Counted from the first letter of the stretch, positions 52,105 to 62,928 are shown. The stretch: 64,000 nucleotides of DNA from Progne subis subis (GCA_022316685.1 JAKJHU010000030.1:8334860-8398859), one strand, 5' to 3'. Notes: generated by a model from the letters alone, not told the origin. Program-made: numbers and translations.

Positions 52105-54587
52105 GGTAAAGAGTCACAGAAATTCAGATGTATGAAGGTTTCTGGCACTGCTCCAGCTCTGAGCAGCTTTCAGACAGTCATACCACAGCAGCACTATGCC
52201 CAGTTACTCATCTGCACACAGTTCATCTTTATTTTGAATCTTTTTGGTAGTACTGTTTGTCTGGTGTTCAAACAATGGTTAAAAAGGAATGCCTTCAGTT
52301 CTTGCTATAACTTAAATCATAACAAAATCCTGATGTAAAAAAAAATGGCTGTTTCTTTTGTCTGTGGGCTTGGAAAACTGAATGACACTTCTGGAAAGAG
52401 ACAATGCCTTTTGCAAACAGACTGATTCATTGTGAATGAGGAGAGCTTCCCAGCTCTGCAGGGCCAAGTAGGATGTCCTTTATCTGCATCACTATTTTTT
52501 ATCTCTGTTCACATCCACTTCTGTCTCAACCTTGAATATGCTGCCACAAAGCCCCTGGATTTTTTGGTTCTACTTTTCTGAAAATGCCTTGTGAAGCAAC
52601 ATTAAAGTTTCTGGAACTTGTCTTCAGCCTATACAAATTGCAGAGAATGCAGGTATTACAGGTGCTTAGAAAATACACAAAGCTTCCATGTGCCTTAGCT
52701 GTATGTATTTCACTATTTAACATAATTTCAGCTGTGATAAAATGATCTGGCCATTAAAGCTGTGTTGTCAAGGAGATTATTTGACCTCTCTCAGATGGAG
52801 TTCACTCTGTGGAAAGCAAAAAGCTCAGCATAAACAATTCATTTTAGAAGATCATCCATGCATAACCATTGACGCTGTACAAAAAGCAGTACACATTAAT
52901 TCCTTCTTTCTATCTTCATGAGAATCAATTATCCTAGTTAGACTTTTACAGTGCCCAAACTGGATAAGGTTTGACCTCCTAGAAAAGATACCTGATGAAG
53001 TGCTCTAGGTTTTTTATGGCTGTCAGGGAGCAAAAGATAGGAAACAAATTGTGACTGCAAATTACTGCAGTAACAACATAAGAGAATTCATGAGAATGAT
53101 GTGTTACAAGAGCAGTCCATTTAGAAAGAAAATATTTTGCATGCCTAAAAATAACAAGATAGAAAGTCTTTCATTGTCTTTTTGCACAGTCAGGATCTGA
53201 TTTGATGTGTTCTTGAGTCAATGAGGAAAGCTCTCTCATTTTGTGTCCCAGCTGCATAGAAACAGGATCATGACCAGAAAAGAATAATAAAGAAGACCCA
53301 TACAAGAAAAAAAGTCTTTAAAACCTGTACAAAGAACAGGCTGTACATGCTCTCAGCATAACTTGTCCATTTTGAGGCTTTATAACAAATTGTGGAAAGG
53401 ACAGGTAAAGTGATGCTGGAAGTATCCCAGCTCTGCCTAGCAATAGCCACTGTTGTGACATGGTTAGCCACTCTGTACTTCTCCTGATGTATAAGGAAAT
53501 GCAAAACCAGTTTGAGACACTGGTTTTCCCACATAAATTGTGGACTGACATATCCAGATTGCAAACTGTTGTTGCAGGCAAGTGAAACAGGAAAACACAG
53601 CTTAGAGAAACAAGCCACAACCTCTGAAGCAGAGCCGGGCCTTCATTTGAAAGAAAGAATTTCCCTGGGCATGATATAGAACTAATTGAAATAATTGGCA
53701 ACCATATTAGAGCTCCCCAACCAACTGATCCCATCCAGCAGTCCCACTTTTCAAAGAAGTCACTGTTTTGTTATTTATCAAGACTAAACATCTCCAGCTG
53801 AATTTGACTTCATGGACACTTGTCAACACAATGGGCTGTGGCTACATGTGCCCTTCTTGTGTAATGAAGCTGTGACAGGACATGCAATTCAAAATGCATT
53901 TCCCCAGTTACTCAGTATACATAAGAATTGCCATCCTGTTAAAGATCATGACTTAAAACTGTGGTGTCAGGGCTGGAATGCTCAACAAGGAATGTACCTG
54001 TACAACCTGCTGTGTTGAGAATACATGCTGACATAAACCATCAACTTTTTAATGTGCTTTCCAGCCACAGAGCGTACCCAGTGTTCAAGCATCAGGGTGA
54101 ATCACTAAATTAGTTTTCCACCCTTCTTTTGGCAAGGGAGTAAGACAAAAGTTTTTTAAAAAATCAGGCTTTAACTAAAGTGTTGATATTCTAGAATATT
54201 TGCAGTTAACAATTTCCAATGCTATTTTTTTCAACTAAAAATTCTTTGCACAGGATTTGGGCTAACTTTAATTACCCCAGGAAAATGTGAGCAGAAAAAG
54301 GGTGAAAAATGAGATAAATTTGATCTGATTTAGTCTGCATTACATTTTGCTTTTATGCAGTTTGGACACCTGTTTGTAATGATAAGACATCAAATATTAG
54401 TGAATCCCAAATGACACCCAGTATGTGCTGACACAGACATGGAGGCATGAAGAAACACTTTGTTCAGTGTGTATTATGAATGCCCATTCTTTTCTGAATT
54501 CATCGTGTGTCCAGACATTTTCTGATGTGTGTATACCAGACAAATATCTTATTTGCTTTGAAACAGTTCATAAAGTGCCTGTTGCTA
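52105..54587. other. intergenic, no gene recognised
   Basis: AT-rich sequence. Minus-strand frames near 53268-53734 reach 116-138 codons without a recognisable domain. Confidence 0.55.
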
Positions 54588-54593
54588 GGTTAG

Positions 54594-55266
54594 TGTTGCT
54601 GCCCTGTTTTGGCAGTTGTTGGGGGGCTGCTTGCTGGAGCTTAAATTCCCCACATTCAGGTGGTTTTAGAGTCTTTTTTGCCCTCTGCAAAGCTCTGAGC
54701 CAAACGCAGGAAAAGACGGAGTCTTCAAGGTTGCATGCTTCGTGTTTATTAGTTCTTATCTTACAATTTTCTCAGTGTCCTGCAAGATGTTTGCCATGGC
54801 TTGGACATCTGGTGACTCCCCCCGTCCCAGGGCTGTCCTTATCTTTTATACTAATTGCTACGTATTCGATATTTACTATTTATTACCAATGTCTATCACT
54901 ATTACTAAAAAGGTCATCTTTACTTTGATCCAATCCTCACAAACTACTTTGTGCCAACGTCACTGCAGAAATGGAGTGAGGGAAGAAGAAAGAAGAAGAA
55001 GGAGGCAACGCCCCAAATTCTCCATCTTGTCCCCATTCACTTCAATACAAGAAATCCAAAACCACTGTTTTTCTCACCCTGTGATATACTAAACTACAAT
55101 CTTTCACACTCTTGTGGCCTGCAATGCTTCCTGCAGTGCAAGAAGCCTCTCCCATGGACTGAAATCAAATCCAGTGTCTCTCTGAGCTCTGGGCTGTGGT
55201 CCCAGACCCTCCTGCCCAGGTCTCTGACCCTCCAGGGCAACCAAAGGAATGCCCTGGACTCCAACA
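54594..55266 (-). mobile_element. solo LTR, class II (ERVK-like), with 6-bp target duplication
   Basis: The 673-bp element reads TGTTGCTGCC...ACTCCAACA and is flanked by exact GGTTAG copies (54588-54593 and 55267-55272). The ends form a 5-bp inverted repeat (TGTTG/CAACA). AATAAA lies on the minus strand (complement of about 54745-54750), which sets the orientation. The segments GAAAAGACGGAGTCTTCAAGG and AAGAAGAAGAAGGAGGC match a passerine LTR type. Its sequence differs from the 33.4-kb and 59.3-kb LTRs, so it is a second class II family. There is no internal sequence. Confidence 0.9.
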
Positions 55267-55272
55267 GGTTAG

Positions 55273-56714
55273 CTGTACCTTTTTCAGATACTATTTGTAA
55301 GGATGGAATCTTCCTCCCTCTTTGGTTTTTCAAAAGCAGTTAAAAAATGAGGACTCTTGTCCTCAGAGCACAAAGGGATGTGCACAGCATTGAATTAAAA
55401 ATCACAAGCCTTAGAATGTTGTTAAATCTGACTTGGTGTATCTTCATTGGAAACGTAGCCAAGTACTGATCTGGCTGAATGTATATATTCAACCATCCTA
55501 ATTTTTAACTTAATTTTAAATATTTGGGACCTCAAGCCCTTAGGCAGTGATTTAATTCTGCTTTTACATTAATTCTCTATTTTACGTTGCTGGGATCTGT
55601 GTACTTTGGTGCTGTTCCCTCCAAACAGCTGTATGACCCCTTCCCTGGACACCATTTTAACAAAAAGTGTTTGTACCACCTCTCCTCAAACTCACATGCA
55701 AAGCAAGGTCTTTTGCAGCCATTTCTATGTTCCCTACCACCTTTATGAGCCTTTTGATTCCATGAAAAAGTATTACAGCGAATTAAAGGACTGTATATTT
55801 TTCCTTAATAACCTTTGCAATGGTATAAAATGCAAAGGAAGACCAACAACTTCTATGATTGCAAATGGCCATGGCAACTAACAAGGTGGTTGAAAAACTG
55901 AATTTGTGGCAACTTGAAACAAATACTAATTTAGTCCATGCTAAAGAAAAATGTTTTAGGACTCATGTCTTTGTGTTGTCCAGTTTTGTGAGTGTGAAGT
56001 GATGGTAAGATTCACAAGAGCTGTTTGAAATTGCCTAAAAAAACCTTTGTTTCTTGGGGTGTTAGTGAAGACAAATATATACAACTCACATTCCCCCTCT
56101 ACGTTCTTGCTGCTGCTTCATCTCAGGGTTAGCTGTGCAAGCAATGACTGTGGGGCCAAGAGTCACAAATTCTCATTTCTCTTAGAAGTGCTTATTCTGA
56201 GACATATTTTGTCCTTGTTCAGTTTAAGTTCTGGGCTTCTGAACTGCTTGTTTACATGAACTATATTTCACATTTGGTGTTTGTGTTAGGTAAAGATAGT
56301 TTTTCTTGTTGAATGTCATTTTCCATGGTCTTTGCATCTTCTGTGTGTGTGCGTGAACAGGGATGTCACTTAACGGACTTGCTAAGGTAACATGTGTTTT
56401 TAAAAATGACCAAGCCTTGTCACCAAGCTGTGACCTAACCATTTCCTGGCAATTACAGGAAAAATAATAAGAGCCTCACAAAACCCCAGAATTTTATCCA
56501 TCCAGATTTATATAAAGCCTAACCTTACCACCCTGTTTATGCTGCTCTACTATGTCAGACTTCCCACTATATGTGTAATGGAGTCGGGTTCTTCCCTGCT
56601 CCAGCCTGCTCTGCAGCCAAACACAGGTCCTGGCACAGCCTCCCAGTCCCTGGGTGCCAGGAATACACCAGAGTCTTTTACAGCATCTCCCTTTAGAGCT
56701 ATGGAAACAGGCAG
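55273..56714. other. intergenic, no gene recognised
   Basis: AT-rich sequence with no repeat or open frame that I recognise. Confidence 0.55.
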
Positions 56715-56880
56715 GTGGGAAACCCCCTCTGGAGATCATCTAGTCCAACCTCCTGGGCAGTCACTGGTGGATCTGCTCAGAGCCTTGCTTAGGCAAGTCC
56801 TGAAAACTTCCAGGTTTAGAGGTCTCCATATCAGTCATCCAAGCAGTTTTCCATGCAACCTGCAGTGCAGTGTTACTGTT
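56715..56880 (-). mobile_element. CR1-like fragment, minus strand
   Basis: GAGATCATCTAGTCCAACCT, followed by GAGCCTTGCTTAGGCAAGTC and CTGAAAACTTCCAGG, is the reverse complement of a CR1 3' UTR arrangement. It is more diverged than the other copies and its limits are approximate. Related sequence may continue to about 57010. Confidence 0.65.
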
Positions 56881-57262
56881 GGGCTAAACAGCCCAACCTC
56901 ACCCAGTATCACTGACTCACTGTTGATTTCGAGCAGCAGAACTTCCATCCTTTCATTTCATCTGGAATGAAAATTTCATCTGCCACATGGCAGTGGGCTG
57001 TGTTTCTTGAGGCTGATCAGCCTTCTAGATCTTTCTCCATCATCCTCTGTGATGGGTCTGGGTCGCAAATGTGGATGGGGTGAGTAGGGGGAAGGAAATA
57101 ATCCCCAGCCTTTGAAAGACCTATGGGAGGTCTCAATGGCTTTGTTCTGTACAGCAAATGAGCAAGAAGGTGCTTTCTCCCTCAGTTCACCCACAACTTG
57201 GTCTCCTTCCAGTGCTACTGTCATAATCCAGTCCTAAACCAAGTTAGTCTTTTGTCCTTTTC

Positions 57263-57366
57263 TTGGTGTTTTGTTTGTTTTTTGGTTTGTTTTGGGTTTG
57301 GGGTTTGTTTCTTTGTTTGGTTCAGTTTGTTTGTGTTTTGTTTGTATGTTTGTGTGTGTGTGTGTG
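57263..57366 (+). repeat. T/G-rich tract (TTTG)n with (GT)n end
   Basis: TTTG/TTTGG units extend for about 90 bases and end in about eight GT units. Confidence 0.9.
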
Positions 57367-57530
57367 ACAGGACTGGTGGTGGTTTTGTTTTGGTTTTTTC
57401 TTTTCACAGTTTCTTTACTTTTTGAATTATGTGACTTTCTTAACCCTCCTACGTATCTTAAAAAATAGTCTTCAGCTATATTTCCTTCTCTGATGCTTAA
57501 CCCCCACACCTTTTCCTCTCAGCTTTCCTT

Positions 57531-57582
57531 AGCATCCCCTTTCCCCATTGAGCATCCCCTTTCCTTATTGAGCATCCCCTTC
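57531..57582 (+). repeat. 20-bp tandem repeat, 2.6 copies
   Basis: AGCATCCCCTTTCCYYATTG starts at 57531 and 57551, with a partial third copy at 57571. Confidence 0.88.
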
Positions 57583-57738
57583 TGCTGCTGGTCCAAAGCC
57601 TTCTGCAGAAGGCAGTGAGGATCCCTCCGAACAGCCAGGCTGTTTCGAAAGCTGCCTTCTGATGTCACACTGACGGTGTCCCTCGGGGAGCCAGGTGAGG
57701 GGTGGACACTTCTTGGCTGCAGCCGTGGGACAGCTGTG

Positions 57739-57897
57739 CTCTGTGTCCTGTGCTGTGTCCCGCGCTGTGTCCCACACCGTGTCCGGCACCGTGTCCCTCC
57801 CTGTGCCCCTCCCCGTGTCCCGCACTGTGTCTCACACCGTGTCCCTCCCTGTGTCCCTCCCCGTGTCCCGCACCGTGCCCCTCCCTGTGTCCCGCAG
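57739..57897 (+). repeat. GC-rich minisatellite, 11-13 bp unit
   Basis: GTGTCCC is followed by CGCACC, CACACC, TCCCT or TCCCC, repeated about 13 times. The mean unit is close to 12 bp, so several frames on both strands stay open and encode low-complexity peptides (minus-strand GRDT-type and GH-rich peptides). The surrounding 57.6-58.0 kb is also GC-rich. Confidence 0.9.
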
Positions 57898-59689
57898 TGC
57901 CGGCGTGCAGCCCGGAGCAGGGTGCGGGGCACAGCGACTCCTCCTGCGGACCTTTCCCGTCTGTAAAACATTTCCAGATTTCCAGCGGGGCGAAAAGCAG
58001 GAGGAGGTGAAGCGCTGGATTATATACAAGCACAAGAGAACAGGACTCTCTGGCATGACGGGGAGATCAGGATCCTTCCCAGCCCTGCTCCAAGGGCTTC
58101 TGCTGGGCTTCACTCAGGGCTCTACAGTAAAAGCCTTTGCTGGTGCTCTGCCAGCAATTTAGATGATCGTGATCAACCAGGCACAGGATTAACATTTCTT
58201 TCAGACTATTACATCCATTATCACTGCTACTTGTGTTCTCACTCAGTGTTTCTTGTGTCCTTCTTCCTTGTTTTATTCCACTCCCATTTTTCTCTGTTCT
58301 CGGGAGCAGTAGATTCCACACGTGAAGTAGTAATCTGCAGTGTGAAGCATCCCTTCTGTGATAGGTCATACCTTCTGAACCTGTTCTTGATGGTTGCTTT
58401 TTCTCAGTAGAGCCATTTATTCTCCCAACTGGCAAATAATAGTAGGAAATGCTGTTTATGTGCTTTCATGACCTCATTCATTAAACATGGACACTCTGCA
58501 AGCCTCAGGGAGAGAGTCCATGGTTCTCTGTTACCGCTCTATTTGTATTTCTGGAGAGTTGATTTTAGTCTGTGGTTCTAACATAATTTTTTCTGGTAAC
58601 AACTCGTTACTAACACACAACAGCTGAGTCTGGTAGTTCACCTTGAAGATAAAACCAAAAAAAGAATGAGGAGCAGCTCCACTGAACCCTTAAATCCCCA
58701 TACATTATAAAATTACTGGAATGGCTGCTAGGGATTGCACTGATGCTCATTCGTTTCAGTGACTGAGCCCTAGATCAGCCCTTCTTCACTTTCTGTCCCA
58801 TTTGAAGTGTTTTGCTGCCTTGTATTTACCTTCCTTGTTGATGGGTTTAAGCTACATCTGAGCCAGCAGCACCCCACTGTGCAACTGATCACTGGAAACA
58901 AAAGGCAGAGCACTGTAGTCAGCTAAACCTCCGCAGGGGTGATAGCAGGCTGAAGTCAACTCAGCAGGTATTTTTGCCCGCTGTTTTCGCTGTCTTCAGC
59001 TTGGCAACCAAGCAGGTGAGAACCCCATGTGCCTGTTACAGCCTTGACTGTGTCACATCGTGGGGTTGATGGAGTGCATGTGGGGTGAAACCATGACAGA
59101 CTTCTGCCTTTCTGCTCCAGCCTGCTGAGCTGAGAGCAGCTGGAGGAGAGGGACAGGTCTCCAGCAGTGAACGTGTCTCTGGCAGAGCAGCCTCTGACTC
59201 TCCCTGCTAAGGTGATTATGAAAAATGTTCACAAAATGTAACAGGCCTGTAGAGATAAGGGAAAGGGGGAAAACCTGATGGAATTGTGTGTTGTACTGTA
59301 GCGGTGTGAGAGTGGTTTTATTAAGTTATTTTTGTAAGATTTTTAAGTTATTTTTGTAATGGTTCAGTTCACTGTTACCCCCCTGTGTTCTGGAACAGTT
59401 TTCCCCCCCCATGAGTTGGTTAAATAAGAGGACGTTTTATGCCAATCATTCCTTCCCTGCACCTGTCCCTGTCCCTGTCAGCTTCCCCCCCTCTCCTCGT
59501 GGTTGCCCTGTCTGTCACTTGGAGACCCTTCCCAGATTCTGGAAAAATCCAGGAGAGGCATCAAGTGATAGGCTGGTGCCCGGGGAATCCCCTCCTACCC
59601 TTCTGTGATTTGTCAATGGTTCAAAGGTTGACACCCTGTTACCACCCCCATGTTCCCTGGTTGGCTGACCCGTTGTCAGCCCTCCCCCG

Positions 59690-59696
59690 TTTATAA
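59690..59696 (+). promoter_or_regulatory. TATA-like box of the LTR promoter
   Basis: TTTATAA lies about 80 bp before the poly(A) signal, after a C-rich stretch, in the position expected for the U3 promoter. Confidence 0.6.
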
Positions 59697-59772
59697 GTGG
59701 CTGTCAAGCTTTGATCTCTGCTCTCTCTGGGTAGCAGTGGGTTGAGGCGGAGCTCCTTGCCGGACTCCCCTT

Positions 59773-59778
59773 AATAAA
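59773..59778 (+). terminator. poly(A) signal of the LTR
   Basis: AATAAA lies in the presumed R region. The homologous position in the 33.4-kb solo LTR also holds AATAAA. Confidence 0.75.
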
Positions 59779-59990
59779 CTACCTTCTACCCTACCTAAAG
59801 AGAGTTGACCCTTTTTCCGTCGCCGCAGTCTCAACTCCATCAGGTCCACTCGCTGGTGTGGGGAACCAAGAACCCACCGGGAGGAGGTCACTCACCCTGC
59901 CTGTAACCCCGACCGATCCTCGCTGCTGGCAGTGCAGAACTGAGCTAGCCTGCACACCTGCCAGGCGTGAAAGGACACTGCTATACGGAG

Positions 59991-60010
59991 TGGCACCCCC
60001 AACGTGGGGC
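59991..60010 (+). other. primer binding site, tRNA-Lys type, with two extra C
   Basis: TGGCACCCCCAACGTGGGGC follows the LTR after five bases. It resembles the 18-base tRNA-Lys(1,2) primer site of betaretroviruses, with one G-to-A change and two additional C residues in the CCC run. Confidence 0.75.
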
Positions 60011-60630
60011 ACCCCAAGCCAGCAAAGCAGCTTGGACCCAGGCGAGGACCGGACCCACAGCGACAGCATCGGCGCCCACCGCACGGTCTCCCGGACGGAG
60101 TGGACCACGCGGCACGGACTGGGGCTTCGAAGAGCCCGAAGCAGTCCTTGGACGTCGTGCTACCTCTGGTAAGAGCAGTTTCTGTAGAAACTTGCTCCCA
60201 GGGGAAGAAGAAGGCAGCTCTGAAGCACCCCCAGAGTCTTCTTTCGGGCGACGGACTGACAACTCCAGGCTTTCCAGGTTCCCCGGAAGGGGTGAGTATC
60301 GCCCACAAGCGGTACTTGCTTTCGGTGGGGTTCCCCCGGTGGGGGAGACCCAATTGGGAGGAATATTCCTCAGGAATCCTGATAAAGGATTTTGGCTGCG
60401 CAGCCCGGAGGCTTGGGGTTTGCCCCAGCCCTCTCTTGGAAACCTTCCGGAGAACTGTCTTTAGTTATTTTTGTTATTTAATCTTTTAGTTCGGTGCGAA
60501 TCGGATTCGCATGGTGGCTGTTTTCCGGGTTTTTGTAGCCACCGGCTTGCTTTTGCGGTTCCCTCGAGTGGGCGGAGAAGAGACCGTGACTCGGTTTTTA
60601 GGGAGAAAAAACCGCAGTTAAGTTTTATTT
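60011..60630 (+). other. ERV untranslated leader
   Basis: This is the interval between the primer site and the first gag-like frame. It includes splice-donor-like CTGGTAAGA (GT at 60169) and GGGGTGAGT (GT at 60292), either of which could serve a spliced subgenomic RNA. Open frames of about 160 codons here (59967-60489) show no recognised domain. Confidence 0.55.
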
Positions 60631-60912
60631 TTGGTTTCAGTTTGCCTGGCTGTTAGTTTGGGAACGACATATATCGGGAGAGCTGGGTGTGAAACTGTCG
60701 TTCAAAAGAGTGTGTATTGTACTTTAATTTCAGTTGCACAGAATGCACAGTTAAAAGGTTCAAAAAGTGATTTAAAACATTTTGTTTGCTGGCTTTATTC
60801 GCATTTTCCGCGGGTGTCCCCTGACCAGATTGGCAGCGCCGAGTTTTGGGGCGCTGTGAGAAGGAAAATTACCCAATTGGCTGAGTTGGGAGACAAAAAC
60901 GCTTTAAAATAA
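60631..60912 (+). pseudogene. gag: gag matrix-like segment, no ATG start
   Basis: The frame beginning around 60631 is open to TAA at 60910-60912. Its second half (from about 60763) resembles the retroviral matrix fold of class II gag: an LKHFVCWLYSHFPRVS motif, then FWGAVRRKI and a GDKNA end. In the virus family, matrix targets gag to the membrane. No ATG lies at its head; a TTG followed by a glycine codon is at 60658-60663. The frame ends in a stop, and the later capsid is in another frame, so gag is broken here. The boundaries are approximate. Confidence 0.6.
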
Positions 60913-61269
60913 CTTTAATTTAGTAGCGCAGCTGTATTCGGCAGTAAAATCTCAGAAACGAGTGCAAAAACCGCCAGGATGAGAAAAGCCAGCCCCAGTT
61001 CCCCTGTCCCTCTGCCCCAATCCCCTTATTCCCCGGAAAAGTATTCTGAAAGAAGCGGCAAGAGATCAGCCTTCTAGCTCAGGCTCTTTCAGAATTTTCC
61101 GATCCCCCAGCCCGCACAGCCGGCACGGTCCCCACGGTTCGCGCTGTGCCGTGCGGGACCTTTCAGGCAGCTCTGGCCAGGCTGCCCGAAAGCCTCTCCT
61201 GTCCCCGCGTTCCCCAGTTCAAAAACCCCGAGTTCAGTTTTCAGTTAATAGGGAAACAGAACATAGGTC

Positions 61270-61620
61270 CCGCTTTCCCCTGCCAAAAGATGGCGGACGC
61301 CACGTGGCGAAGCCGTTTTCATCTCCTTGTCCTTCCCGCGGTTCCTCTGATCCCGCCCTTAACCCCTCCCAGCCCCTCTTTCCCTCCTATCGCGGTGACG
61401 CAGCGTCCCTGGGGCCCCGTGCCGCTCTGCCCGCCCGCTCCTCCTGGTCCCTGTGACGCGGCTGGGCCGTGCCGGGACAGCGGCGAGACCCTCTGTGCGT
61501 GCCCGATGCGCACAGCCGCGGCTGCCCGCTCCGCGAGGCCCGCCCCGCCCGATCTCGGTGACGTCGCTTTCCCCGCCCGGCAGGTGTCCCCGCGGGGCCG
61601 CGCCACCCAGCCCGAGGCGG
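61270..61620 (+). promoter_or_regulatory. CpG-rich promoter-like block inside the ERV
   Basis: Within 350 bp occur AAGATGGCGG (YY1-type, 61287-61296), CACGTG (E-box, 61301-61306), CCCGCCCG/CCCGCCC Sp1-type boxes and TGACGTCG (CRE-type, 61559-61566), with high CpG density. All lie downstream of the LTR, within the gag spacer. Confidence 0.4.
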
Positions 61621-61751
61621 CGCGGGGCCGCGCAGCTCACTCCGCAGCGGCGCTAGCCGCCGTCCCGTCCGCGGCGGCGCTGCCCGGGACCCCTTCGCCG
61701 TGGCGCCGCTCCGCTCCGGGCGCGGCACGGGACAGTGCCGCTGGCTCCTCC

Positions 61752-61878
61752 GCGGTGCTACAGCCCGGGACTGCTCCGCCGCAGCCCCACCCCGCCTCTC
61801 CCTCTTCCCGGGTGCGGCGCAGGCTGGCGGTGCCCGCTCCCCTGCGGTGCTGCAGCCCGGGGCTGCTCCGCCGCAGCC
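61752..61878 (+). repeat. 35-bp direct repeat, 92 bp apart, in the ERV
   Basis: GCGGTGCT(A/G)CAGCCCGGG(A/G)CTGCTCCGCCGCAGCC occurs at 61752-61786 and 61844-61878, with two differences. It suggests an internal tandem duplication of about 92 bp. Confidence 0.85.
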
Positions 61879-62928
61879 GCGGTCCGCCGCGTTCGCTTCC
61901 TCGGCACCCCCCACCAGCCCTTCTCCTGGGTGACATCATACCCCGACCAAACTGCTCCCGCCACCCTCGGACAGCAAGAGTCATGGGGTCCCAGTTCCCA
62001 GGCTCCTCCTCCCCGTTCCCACGGTCCTCGTTCTGGTTCCCACGGTCCAAACCCGGAAGTTAGTGAGCCGGGACCGGACTCGATGGGGCTGTCGCTCTCC
62101 TTCCCTATCCCTACCCTAGCCCCCTGTCACCTATCGAAGTTCCCTCGGAGGCCAAAACACCAGAGCCATTTACCACCCATTCCCACAGGCCACCATCAGA
62201 GCTCTATGTAAAGCCCATAAGGGATATGGAAAGGATAGTCCAGTACTTCCGGGGTCTTTTGAAGTCAGATCTCTCAGGGGCTGAAACACTTCCTGCTGAT
62301 TTAAAGCAGCTGTTTTCCTGCCTTCTCAACTCCACAGAATATAGGCTTTGGGAGGGAGCATGGAGGCAGCTGCTCAGGGATGCCCTGCCAGGTCTCCTGG
62401 ACAACATAGAGACTATGGTGGATGGTCACGGGAATCCCCTCACCTTTGAACATCTCGCAGGTGAAGGGCAGTAGATGGAAGCAACTGATCAAGTTGCTTT
62501 ACCCCAGAAGTGCCTCAATGTGGTAAAAGAAGCAGCCTTAACTGCATTTTTTACCATGCAGCTTCATGGTCCAGTGGTCCCATATTCAAAGAGAAGACAG
62601 GGCCAAAGTGAATCTTTTACTGATTTTGTGGAGAGGCTCTCCAGGGCCATTGAGGTCCAAGTTAAAAGTGAAGTGGCACGAGAGTGCATTTGAAGGGAAA
62701 TTGCATTTTCAAATGCAAATGATCTATGTCGTACTGCAATTCTAAGTCTCCCATTAGATCCTGCACCGACCTTACAAGACATGCTCAGAGTATGTCAAGT
62801 AAAAGTCCCATTTATGAGCGCCTCCACAGGACAGCGGCCCAAATTACACCATGCTGCGACCATTGAAGCTGAAGACTCCCAGAGAAACATCGAATACCAG
62901 GAAGAAGCCTTTGGTTCAAGGCTCCCAG

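Larger units (their letters stand above)
56881..59290. other. intergenic, with minisatellite, no gene recognised
   Basis: This stretch holds the TTTG tract at 57263, a 20-bp tandem repeat at 57531 and the 12-bp minisatellite at 57739. All open frames above 90 codons come from the minisatellite. No host exon was recognised before the ERV at 59297. Confidence 0.55.
59297..59985 (+). repeat. 5' LTR of the ERV
   Basis: The start TGTAGCGGTGTG aligns with the start of the solo LTR at 34113 (read on minus), TGTGGCGGTGCG. The end is placed by aligning AAAGGACACTGCTATA with AAAGGGACACTGCGACA of that LTR, so the canonical CA seems to be TA here. The length of about 689 bp agrees with the 694-bp relative. 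U3 holds C-rich blocks and AAGTGATAGGCTGG. The last few bases are uncertain because no 3' LTR is in the window. Confidence 0.85.
61146..62063 (+). pseudogene. gag: gag spacer region, GC-rich, proline- and alanine-rich frame
   Basis: A 305-codon open frame from a GTG, in the same phase as the capsid, is rich in proline, alanine and arginine (for example PPLTPPSPSFPP and PPAPPGP). Class II gag has a proline-rich spacer between matrix and capsid, so it may be that domain. Open frames also exist in the other phases, as expected at such GC content, so coding is not proven. The block at about 61270-62060 is CpG-rich and promoter-like (see the next two entries). Confidence 0.35.

Noticed and set aside
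57519..58033. Minus-strand frames with GH- or GRDT-rich repeats
   Set aside because: They arise from the 12-bp minisatellite. A unit close to a multiple of three keeps any phase open.
59411..60489. Open frames of 60-165 codons across the ERV LTR and leader
   Set aside because: They overlap non-coding LTR, primer site and leader signals and show no retroviral or host domain.
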